Below are positions 1 through 5,955 of a DNA stretch of 37,863 nucleotides, in pieces (position 1 is the first letter of the stretch; each line of letters begins with the position of its first letter). The position numbers and the translations under genes were made by a program. The DNA comes from an uncultured Alphaproteobacteria bacterium (GTDB taxonomy: Bacteria > Pseudomonadota > Alphaproteobacteria > RF32 > CAG-239). The stretch is taken from positions 1-37,863 of the forward strand of contig CALXTW010000016.1 in NCBI GenBank assembly GCA_944391515.1, read 5' to 3'. The notes below the pieces were generated by a model. The model searched no databases, was not told the origin of the DNA, and saw only the letters and a program-made list of their open reading frames with translations.

Positions 1-179
1 AAGCCTATCTCTAGGCTTGCCCGAGATAGAGGTTCAAAGGTTTGGTTTTGACAAGTTCTTACGAAGTGTATGTATTTGGAGGTTGCCTCTTGTGAACGTT
101 CATGAACACTATTGTTACTCACCCCACCCAATCCGGTTAGTGCAAGTACGGATAATCCTATCACAAGCTGCTTTCTCAT
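1..179 (-). CDS. Secreted protein N-terminus, partial (runs off left edge)
   Basis: The first 59 codons of a gene read leftwards and cut by the window edge. The start matches the right-hand copy at 12761: a GAGG ribosome site sits seven bases before ATG, and the product begins MRKQLVIGLSVLALTGLGG, a basic start plus a hydrophobic stretch typical of a Sec signal peptide. Against the 12761 gene the protein differs at only two residues (H28R, S31E); the other base changes are silent. The upstream promoter is also copied. The remainder lies outside the window, so it is unknown whether it is cysteine-rich like its twin. Function is unknown; export is inferred from the leader. Confidence 0.75.
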   Translation of the reverse strand, partial: MRKQLVIGLSVLALTGLGGVSNNSVHERSQEATSKYIHFVRTCQNQTFEPLSRASLEIG

Positions 180-215
180 AATATACCTCATTATAACTGA
201 ACCCTATCATGTTAT

Positions 216-244
216 AATTTAGCATATTCAAAACCGTTTGTCAA
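216..244 (-). promoter_or_regulatory. Promoter of the left secreted-protein gene
   Basis: On the minus strand a perfect -35 TTGACA (239-244) is followed after 17 bases by TAAATT as -10. It is identical in the right repeat arm, which supports function. It lies 37 bases upstream of the ATG at 179. Confidence 0.6.
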
Positions 245-283
245 AGCCTTTTACACAAGAATTTTAATTTTGGCTAAAGGACA

Positions 284-314
284 TAAAAAAAGAGGCTAAG
301 TTGATTAGCCTCTT
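284..314 (-). terminator. Rho-independent terminator of the HD/AsmA-like operon
   Basis: Perfect 9-bp stem AGAGGCTAA/TTAGCCTCT (291-299 with 305-313) and a five-base loop. On the minus strand it is followed by seven T, just past the stop of the AsmA-like gene at 324. Confidence 0.85.
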
Positions 315-323
315 GAAGAATGT

Positions 324-1109
324 TTATTTTCCGAAAATTCCTATTTCTTTGATGCGGTCTTTGACCCCGCCGACAACATTGTCTAAGTTTTCTTTGGCAA
401 CATTCTTTAAGTCAGTAATGTTGCTGTCTATCACTGTGGTATAGGCTGTATCGGCTATTTTGGTGAGGACTTTGGAAATTGTGCCGGCTATTGAGGCGCC
501 TTTCTTTTCTTCACCGATATTGTTAAGAGTAATATCGGGTAAGCGAAGAGTTGCTTTAGCTAATTCGCCCACAGCGTTAGCGGCTACTGAAATTTCACCA
601 TTGCGAATGCTTAATTTCTTAATAACAACTTTTTTGCTGGAGCCGGATTTTTCAGCGCTTTCACTCGCTTTAGCCGATTCTTGAGCTGTTGTTTCAGCTT
701 TTTCTGCACTTGCGGTGTTGTTTTTGATGTTTTCAAGTAATTGTGACAGGTTATTTTGTGTCAAAGATAGAATCTCGTAATTAATAACCGGTTTGTTCAC
801 ATCAATCGACTCGATAACAATGACATCTGAAGTCAAAGATTTGATATCGACTTTAACTGAGATGCTTCCCAATTCGATGATGTTTTTTTCTTTATAGTTT
901 TTAGGATTGCCAATCGTGATTTTGCCAATGTTACCCTCACCTTCGGTTAATTTGATGTCGAACCCCTCCAGATTAACATCTGTGCCGGTAACGGCTGAGC
1001 CATATTTGTGAACAACTTGCTTAACAATACTTTCTAATGATGGTGTGAAAAAGTATAGTCCGGCAAGAATAATTACCAATAGGCTTAAAAATATGTATCT
1101 TTTTTTCAT
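324..1109 (-). CDS. AsmA-like membrane-anchored protein
   Basis: A 261-residue protein with one N-terminal membrane helix (about residues 5-22) and a periplasmic body. The segment after the anchor (GFDIKLTEGEGNIGKITIGN, then alternating beta-type strands to about residue 115) resembles the start of AsmA/DUF748-type proteins, which span the envelope and are linked to lipid transport or outer-membrane homeostasis. Residues 130-160 form an Ala/Ser/Glu-rich linker; a second beta-like stretch follows. Much shorter than classical AsmA (over 600 residues). The start overlaps the HD gene stop by four bases (ATGA), so the two are translationally coupled. A terminator follows directly. The family call rests on pattern, not alignment; function is inferred. 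Confidence 0.55.
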   Translation of the reverse strand: MKKRYIFLSLLVIILAGLYFFTPSLESIVKQVVHKYGSAVTGTDVNLEGFDIKLTEGEGNIGKITIGNPKNYKEKNIIELGSISVKVDIKSLTSDVIVIESIDVNKPVINYEILSLTQNNLSQLLENIKNNTASAEKAETTAQESAKASESAEKSGSSKKVVIKKLSIRNGEISVAANAVGELAKATLRLPDITLNNIGEEKKGASIAGTISKVLTKIADTAYTTVIDSNITDLKNVAKENLDNVVGGVKDRIKEIGIFGK

Positions 1110-1936
1110 AATTTTCCCCCTGAGTTGATGTTCTTTTGATGTAGATAGTCTTGTATTATTTGCTCTATCCGGTGTTGGGTGGAAGAATCGCTGTTTGAAT
1201 TGCGTAATTCTTCTACTAAAAACTCAAAACATTGGTTGTTTTGCATATATGCAAAAGATGAATGGTAGTTTAAATCAAATATCCAACAAATCAAGAGCAA
1301 TATGAAATCACTGTTGGTTTTGGCATCTGCAATACGAATAACTTCTTGTTTGAGAAATGTTTGATATACAATCTCTGAAATTGGGGTTTGTTCTTTGAGG
1401 CCTTTCTGGAGCCGAAATAATTTCCAGATATCTTGTCCGCTTTCCGATAAAAGTTTGAAATTGGCAATTTTATCTGCATCTCGGACCAAAAAAGTTATTT
1501 TTTCTATTTCATATTTGAGTTGAGGATCTTCAATAGTATAAAATTCTGGATCATTATAAAGGTCTTCTATCATGTGACCGTGGTGCTTTATCGGTATGAT
1601 TATACGAGGGTTATAGTATTCAGGTATATTGGCCAGAATGTTGTAGCCTAATATTCCATGGTCGGTGCTTTGTTCGGGAAATTGAATTTTGGACGTGATT
1701 TCTGCAAAACGTCCTATATCATGTAATAAAAGAGCTGTTCTTGCTTCTTTAATTCGTTGAGATGACCAGTTTTTGAATACATTTTCTTCTTTAAGGAGAA
1801 AGTTTCCTACTTCTAAGACTTGGTAGGAGTGTGTAATTTTTTCTTTAGTGAGAGAGGTCATGTATTTATCGTGTTTGGCTATTTCCAAACATTTAAGGTA
1901 TTCTTCTTGTAACAAATCTTTTTCTTTTTCCAACAT
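1106..1936 (-). CDS. HD-domain phosphohydrolase
   Basis: 276 residues with HD-superfamily metal-binding features in order: H36 in the first helix, the doublet H72-D73 in LLHDIGRF, H118-H119 in IKHHGH, and D153/D155 in VRDADK. HD proteins hydrolyse phosphoester bonds in nucleotides or signalling nucleotides; the substrate cannot be told here. No second domain and no signal peptide, so it is probably cytoplasmic. ATG at 1936 is chosen for its AAGGAG site six bases upstream. The frame stays open upstream into the 1997-2050 hairpin, but that stretch has no ribosome site and no protein-like character. It is the first gene of a coupled pair with the AsmA-like gene. Confidence 0.8.
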   Translation of the reverse strand: MLEKEKDLLQEEYLKCLEIAKHDKYMTSLTKEKITHSYQVLEVGNFLLKEENVFKNWSSQRIKEARTALLLHDIGRFAEITSKIQFPEQSTDHGILGYNILANIPEYYNPRIIIPIKHHGHMIEDLYNDPEFYTIEDPQLKYEIEKITFLVRDADKIANFKLLSESGQDIWKLFRLQKGLKEQTPISEIVYQTFLKQEVIRIADAKTNSDFILLLICWIFDLNYHSSFAYMQNNQCFEFLVEELRNSNSDSSTQHRIEQIIQDYLHQKNINSGGKL

Positions 1937-1996
1937 TTGTAACTCCTTGTTGATAAAAGAAAATATGCCAGAAAATGTTAATTTAAATTTAATATC

Positions 1997-2050
1997 AAAA
2001 AAAAAGAGCGCCTGAAAATTATCTTTTGAGGGATAATTTTATAGGCGCTC
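1997..2050 (-). terminator. Strong terminator-like hairpin upstream of the HD gene
   Basis: GAGCGCCT (2006-2013) pairs with AGGCGCTC (2043-2050), and AAAATTATC (2015-2023) with GATAATTTT (2032-2040). The run of nine A at 1997-2005 gives U9 on the minus-strand transcript. No protein gene directly to the right needs it, since tRNA-Lys has its own terminator, so it ends or attenuates the candidate RNA. Confidence 0.75.
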
Positions 2051-2215
2051 TCCATGGTCAATTACAAACAATTAAGTACTATGCGAACTTCACAGTTTAC
2101 ATAATTACCTTTATTTTTTTGTAATTGTTGATGATGATTGTATTTCTAAGAAAAACTTAAAAATAAACGGAATAAAAACCATCATCACACAATTATATAT
2201 TACTAATTTTTTTAC
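1997..2215 (-). ncRNA. Candidate structured RNA or leader upstream of the HD gene
   Basis: Non-coding stretch with three nested or competing stems on the minus strand. Stem A is perfect over 10 bp (2059-2068 with 2118-2127) and encloses a smaller hairpin around 2080-2098. Stem B pairs 2124-2128 with 2189-2193 and 2130-2136 with 2180-2186 (12 bp, small internal loop). A and B share bases 2124-2127, so they are partly exclusive. Stem C is a strong hairpin with a U9 tail (1997-2050). A -35-like TTGACT lies at 2245-2250, but no convincing -10 matches it. It could be an independent small RNA or an attenuator/riboswitch-like leader of the HD gene, whose start is 60 bases past the U-run. No known family recognised. 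Confidence 0.4.
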
Positions 2216-2262
2216 TGGCTTTAGCCTACTCTTATTTATGATAAAGTCAAGGATTATATAAC

Positions 2263-2286
2263 AAAAAAGGTCTCAAAATGAGACCT
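2263..2286 (-). terminator. Duplicated copy of the tRNA-Lys terminator
   Basis: AGGTCTCA/TGAGACCT (2268-2275 with 2279-2286), loop AAA, followed by about six T on the minus strand. It is part of a 46-bp exact duplication of 2451-2496. Confidence 0.75.
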
Positions 2287-2313
2287 CCTTTTATTGGTAG
2301 GCGCGTGGGGGTT
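2268..2313. repeat. Direct repeat copy 1: tRNA-Lys 3' end plus terminator
   Basis: Identical over 46 bp to 2451-2496, offset 183 bp. It contains the terminator stem, CCA, the acceptor 3' strand and part of the T-arm of tRNA-Lys. After 2313 the sequence leaves the tRNA, so this copy is a 3' fragment, not a gene. The arrangement resembles the attL/attR duplication left by tRNA-targeting integration. Confidence 0.9.
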
Positions 2314-2440
2314 ACTCTGCGCTTTCAGCTTGAGTTGCACGGGCGCTCATGAGCTAACGCTCACCGCGATACCCCCGTATCGCTTTCGCTTGTAGTCAAA
2401 CCCCAGTCCTCTGGGCTTCGAACCCAACTTTGCCTAAACC
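2314..2440. other. GC-rich hairpin-bearing insert between tRNA 3'-end repeats
   Basis: About 127 bp visibly richer in GC than the flanks. It holds three perfect hairpins, each with a four-base loop: TGAGC/GCTCA (2350-2363), GCGATAC/GTATCGC (2366-2383) and CCCAG/CTGGG (2402-2415). No ORF of note. A TTCGAAC string near 2418 resembles a tRNA T-loop, but no complete tRNA can be folded. It may be a repetitive palindromic element or the remnant of an integrated element. Confidence 0.5.
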
Positions 2441-2442
2441 AA

Positions 2443-2469
2443 CAAAAAAAAGGTCTCAAAATGAGACCT
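2443..2469 (-). terminator. tRNA-Lys terminator
   Basis: Stem AGGTCTCA/TGAGACCT (2451-2458 with 2462-2469), loop AAA, and an A-run at 2443-2450 that gives U8 on the minus strand, just after the tRNA 3' end. Confidence 0.85.
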
Positions 2470-2496
2470 CCTTTTATTGGTAGGCGCGTGGGGGTT
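2451..2496. repeat. Direct repeat copy 2 (native tRNA-Lys 3' end)
   Basis: The copy that belongs to the intact tRNA-Lys; see copy 1 at 2268-2313. Confidence 0.9.
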
Positions 2497-2553
2497 CGAA
2501 CCCCAGACCCACTGATTAAGAGTCAGTTGCTCTACCAACTGAGCTACGCACCC
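2478..2553 (-). tRNA. tRNA-Lys (anticodon CTT)
   Basis: 76 nt on the minus strand, folding into a full cloverleaf: acceptor GGGTGCG with CGCGCCT (G-U pairs at the first and fourth positions), D-arm GCTC/GAGC, anticodon stem ACTGA/TCAGT around loop CTCTTAA, five-base variable loop, T-arm TGGGG-TTCGAAC-CCCCA. The anticodon CTT (2518-2520) reads AAG. Discriminator A and CCA are encoded. Its 3' end is duplicated 183 bp downstream with respect to the tRNA. Confidence 0.97.
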
Positions 2554-2715
2554 GTAAACTATGCCGGAATATAAACCTCTCAGATTTTTTTTGCAAGTGT
2601 TTTTTTTAGTTTATCTAAAATATCTTTCTCGGGCTCTTAATAAACCTTTAATAATGTATATGTTATTTTAATATCAATTATTTTATTGCTTGCTGATAAT
2701 GAAAGGATTTTTTCC

Positions 2716-3135
2716 ATGATGAAAAAAAGTTTGGGATGCTTAGTCGTTTCTTCTTTGGCTATCTTCGCATCTTCTGCTCAAGCTGATTTATATCAAGAAT
2801 GTTTGGATAAAAATTATATGAGCGATAAAGAAATGGCAAAATGTAATGATGATGAAGCTACTCGTATTATGGGCGAAATCAGAAAAAAAGTAAACTCAAT
2901 TGCTGCAACCAGCTATTTTAATAATTGGGACCCTTCTAAAAAGAATTTTAAGATTTTGTTGTCAAATTGGGAAAATCTTCGCAATGAATATTGTGATTTA
3001 TATGGTTATACTTTTACTCAAGGGATGGGGACGATTTCTGTTTTGCAAACCTCTAAGTGTAATCTTGATATGAATAAACGTTTCTTGGAAGATTTAGAAC
3101 ATGTTGTAAATATTTATAGGGAAAATGCTCTTTAA
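2716..3135 (+). CDS. Secreted DUF1311/LprI-like protein, copy 1
   Basis: 139 residues. ATG at 2716 has AAAGGA eight bases upstream; an upstream TTG in frame lacks support. The signal peptide MMKKSLGCLVVSSLAIFASSAQA is followed by a small helical domain with the DUF1311 pattern: C near the start, 'E-x-x-x-C-x-x-x-E', a central Trp in LLSNWENLRNEYC, and a late Cys. DUF1311 includes LprI, a lysozyme inhibitor of mycobacteria; inhibition here is only a family-based possibility. Four cysteines suit two periplasmic disulphides. The gene is followed by a second member 15 bases later. Confidence 0.65.
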   Translation: MMKKSLGCLVVSSLAIFASSAQADLYQECLDKNYMSDKEMAKCNDDEATRIMGEIRKKVNSIAATSYFNNWDPSKKNFKILLSNWENLRNEYCDLYGYTFTQGMGTISVLQTSKCNLDMNKRFLEDLEHVVNIYRENAL

Positions 3136-3149
3136 TTTATGAGGTGGTT

Positions 3150-3557
3150 ATGAAAAAAAATCTTGTTGCTTTTAGTCTTGCTTTATTGCTTAGTTCTCAG
3201 AGTGTGCAAGCTTCTGATTATGGTTTGTGTATTAACCGTTCTAAAGGCGATTGGCGAAAGCAAGTTGTATGTAATCAAGATGAAACCAGACGCTTAATGC
3301 GCGAGATTAATAACACTTATGCAAAATTGGCTCGTGATCCGCATTTTAATCGATTGAATACAGGTAAAACATCGTTGAATGAACAATTTAAATCTTGGCA
3401 AGAGTACCGCAACAGTTATTGTTCTTATTGGGAAAAAGCTCAATCTGGTTATGGCGATGAAGAATATCATCGAGCAGAATGTATGCGCCTCGTGACCCAA
3501 AAGCATTATGATGATTTGGAAAATTTAATCGAAATGGCTTATGCTATAAGAGAGTAA
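3150..3557 (+). CDS. Secreted DUF1311/LprI-like protein, copy 2
   Basis: 135 residues from ATG at 3150, with GAGGTGG just upstream. Signal peptide ends near SSQSVQAS. The mature part repeats the plan of copy 1: CINRS at the start, VVCNQDETRRLMREIN, FKSWQEYRNSYC, and ECMRLVTQKHYDDLENL. Identity to copy 1 is low but the cysteine and tryptophan positions agree, so this is an old tandem duplication. It probably shares a transcript with copy 1. It ends two bases from the convergent histidine kinase gene with no terminator in between. Confidence 0.65.
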   Translation: MKKNLVAFSLALLLSSQSVQASDYGLCINRSKGDWRKQVVCNQDETRRLMREINNTYAKLARDPHFNRLNTGKTSLNEQFKSWQEYRNSYCSYWEKAQSGYGDEEYHRAECMRLVTQKHYDDLENLIEMAYAIRE

Positions 3558-3559
3558 TC

Positions 3560-4972
3560 TTATTTGTGAAGAGAAAAATAAAAACAGCTCCCCTTCCCTG
3601 GTTGGCTAAAAATATGAATTTTAGTCTTTAGTAGTTTAGCTATTCTTTTTACAATACCTAGCCCTAAACCTACTCCTTGTATGCGACAAACGGGTTGTTG
3701 TGATCCTTGATAAAAATCTTCGAAGATTTTTTCTTGTTCTTTTGGTGATATACCACGACCATTATCAATAATTTTTATCATGATACTCTCCTGGGTATTT
3801 TTGATGCCGAGTAATACTTTATTGCGGGTGTATTTGAATGCGTTATTTAATAAATTTCGCAGTAAACGTTCCAGTAATATCGGGTCGCTATATATCGTTT
3901 TGTGTGTCGGAATATATTTGAAAGAAATGTTTTGTTTGAGGGCTAGTTCCTCATATTCTTTGGCAAGTCTAATGATGAGCTCGCCAACATCAAAAAATTG
4001 TGGCTGGTATTTGACGCCTCCGGCTTCAATTTTAGAGATATCGAGTAAATTATCTAACAACGTATGCAAGTTAATTGCAGAATCTTCTATCTTATTAACT
4101 AACATCTTTTGCATGATTGTTAGTTGCTCGTCTTTTAATGAAGAAATAAACAATCTCAAAGCTTGCATCGGTTGTCTCAGGTCATGACTGGCTTGGGCTA
4201 AAAAATAAGATTTGGCATCGCTTAATTCTTCGGCTCGTTTTTTGGCTTTTTGTAATTCTTGCTGAATTTCTACATGATTTGTTATGTCTTGAAAGGTACC
4301 CGCTATTAATTTTTTATGATTTTCGTAAATTATTCCGGCTTTAAAAGCGCAATACAACAATTTGTTGTGCTGATTATATATTCTTAGAGTTCCTTCAACG
4401 TTTTTTTCTGTCTTTAATAATTCTCTTAATTTGGCTTTGTAAAAAGGAATGTCATCAGGATACATTCTTTCTTTGAAGAGATTGCGCATTGGTGAAATAA
4501 TCGGTCCTTTTTCTCCGAAAATACGATACATTTCTGCTGACCAATAGAGCTTTTTGGTGGAAAGCTCTAATTCCCAATATCCTAGATTGGTTACTTTTTC
4601 GGCAAAGCTCAGACGGCGACGTGTCTTTTGCAGCTTCGTATCAAGCTGATGAAGAAGGGTGATGTCTTCTAAACAAAGACTTAAACACCCTGCTTGAAGC
4701 GGAAAAAGTATGGTTTTGTAAATTCGGTTGTGGTCGGTTAGTATGAAACTGTATGACTGACAATCTGTCAGAACTCGATGCAATGCATGGTCAAATATTC
4801 CGACAGATAAAACATCAAGATATGATATAAACTGGTTTCCAATATAGTTTTCCAATTGCCAGGCGATGCATGCCGGTTGGTTTGCATATAAAATCCTCCC
4901 CGATGAATCTATTTGGATTAGTAAATTTGTGGTTTTATTTAATAAGTATTCATACGAGGAGTGTTCTTTCAT
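3560..4972 (-). CDS. PAS-domain sensor histidine kinase
   Basis: 470 residues, no membrane helix, so a soluble sensor. Two PAS-type domains (about 8-105 and 125-232, the second with a PAC-like GTFQDITNH end), a short coiled coil, then the kinase core. The H-box ASHDLRQPMQAL has phospho-acceptor H263. The ATP-binding part has N-box NLLNNAFKYT, G1 DNGRGI, F-box IFEDFYQ and G2 GVGLGLGI. The SHDLRQP form of the H-box is typical of a subgroup that often carries a C-terminal receiver; none is present here and no regulator gene lies next to it. It is the last gene of the Gld-type ABC operon, 11 bases after the DUF4340 gene, so it may sense or tune that system. Confidence 0.85.
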   Translation of the reverse strand: MKEHSSYEYLLNKTTNLLIQIDSSGRILYANQPACIAWQLENYIGNQFISYLDVLSVGIFDHALHRVLTDCQSYSFILTDHNRIYKTILFPLQAGCLSLCLEDITLLHQLDTKLQKTRRRLSFAEKVTNLGYWELELSTKKLYWSAEMYRIFGEKGPIISPMRNLFKERMYPDDIPFYKAKLRELLKTEKNVEGTLRIYNQHNKLLYCAFKAGIIYENHKKLIAGTFQDITNHVEIQQELQKAKKRAEELSDAKSYFLAQASHDLRQPMQALRLFISSLKDEQLTIMQKMLVNKIEDSAINLHTLLDNLLDISKIEAGGVKYQPQFFDVGELIIRLAKEYEELALKQNISFKYIPTHKTIYSDPILLERLLRNLLNNAFKYTRNKVLLGIKNTQESIMIKIIDNGRGISPKEQEKIFEDFYQGSQQPVCRIQGVGLGLGIVKRIAKLLKTKIHIFSQPGKGSCFYFSLHK

Positions 4973-4983
4973 TTTATTCTATC

Positions 4984-5955
4984 TCAACCATTGGCGTAAG
5001 TAAATAAGCGCTTTCCTTCAATGGGTGATATTTGGAAATACCAACCATCATAGAGAAAGCTATTATTCTTGATATAATCATTAGTTCCTCTGGTTGGTAG
5101 AGGTGTGGTTGAAAAAGTTTGTTTGAGCCAATAAACATTATTATCTGTTAAAATTTCAATATCTCGAATTAATCCATCAAATTCAGTTAGTTTTATGTAA
5201 GAGCGATTAGGATATAAGGTATCATCAAAATTTTGGGCGGAAATGACCTTTTCAAATGGAAGATACCGAAATATTTGTAAAATTTGAGCAAAATCAGATG
5301 GGGTTAAAGTTTTTCCTTTCAGCGTTTGGAACGGATATCCTGTATCTTTTCTTTTGTAATGTGCATCAGTGAATTGAATTTGTTGTATATCCTTTTCTTC
5401 TATCGAGGTTAAAGGCTGTTGTACCCATGAAATAAGTTGTTTGGGAAAATTAATATATTGATTTAGGGTGTAAATTGATTTATCTGTCGGTCGCATGGCA
5501 AAAATGCCCTCTTTATCAGTGGTCGAGGCCCCCAGAAGAATATGCTCGACTACACGAGCTTTTTTGTCTTTAATACGGATTGATGTAGCTTGTGTTTTTT
5601 GCTCTCCAGAGGTTTGGAGATTGAGCTCAGTAATTAGGTTCGGAGTTGCATCTTGCTTGTTGGCAATTCGTGCAATTTTTAAGGAATTTAATAAATTATG
5701 CATTAAATTAAAATCTGCATAATAGTAGTCTGCTTCTTTTACTTGCCATAAATGTCCTTCCGGTAAAAGTGTAATGCGATTGTTAGGGGTGGATATTTGT
5801 ATTTCGGCAATATCTGCAAAAACCTCTTCAGCTAAGTATAAATTGCCGTTTTCAAGTGCGCTGTCTGTATGGTGAACATAAATTAATGCACTAATGGTGC
5901 AGAGAGTACTTATAGCGGCCAATAGTCCGGCTAATTTAATTTGAGCGAAGTTCAT
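4984..5955 (-). CDS. DUF4340-type membrane-anchored protein of the Gld-like ABC system
   Basis: 323 residues with one N-terminal membrane helix (about 8-27) and a large extracytoplasmic part that repeats a beta-rich pattern (ISTPNNRITLLPEGHLWQV early, RSYIKLTEFDGLIRDIEI later), as in DUF4340 proteins. Such proteins are commonly encoded next to GldG-like subunits, as here: the gene overlaps the GldG-like stop by 20 bases. The molecular role is unknown. In this setting it is probably a periplasmic accessory of the exporter-like complex. Confidence 0.7.
   Translation of the reverse strand: MNFAQIKLAGLLAAISTLCTISALIYVHHTDSALENGNLYLAEEVFADIAEIQISTPNNRITLLPEGHLWQVKEADYYYADFNLMHNLLNSLKIARIANKQDATPNLITELNLQTSGEQKTQATSIRIKDKKARVVEHILLGASTTDKEGIFAMRPTDKSIYTLNQYINFPKQLISWVQQPLTSIEEKDIQQIQFTDAHYKRKDTGYPFQTLKGKTLTPSDFAQILQIFRYLPFEKVISAQNFDDTLYPNRSYIKLTEFDGLIRDIEILTDNNVYWLKQTFSTTPLPTRGTNDYIKNNSFLYDGWYFQISPIEGKRLFTYANG

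Larger units (their letters stand above)
1..279. repeat. Left arm of long inverted repeat (pairs with 12661-12939)
   Basis: The reverse complement of 1-279 aligns without gaps to 12661-12939 (paired coordinates sum to 12940) with roughly a dozen mismatches, about 96% identity. It covers the promoter, ribosome site, signal peptide and first 59 codons of a secreted protein gene. The inner edge stops next to the terminator of the AsmA-like gene. The outer edge is the window boundary, so the arm may be longer. Confidence 0.95.

Noticed and set aside
1937..2052. N-terminal extension of the HD protein in the open frame upstream of 1936
   Set aside because: The extension would read through a terminator hairpin and T-run, lacks a ribosome site, and has no family support; AAGGAG fits 1936.
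2100..2190. A 24-codon leader peptide on the minus strand within the structured region
   Set aside because: An ATG-started frame exists but has no ribosome site and low-complexity composition, and it overlaps the stems.
2261..2440. A second complete tRNA in the duplicated region
   Set aside because: Only the 3' 19 bases of tRNA-Lys are repeated; no D-arm or anticodon arm can be folded upstream.
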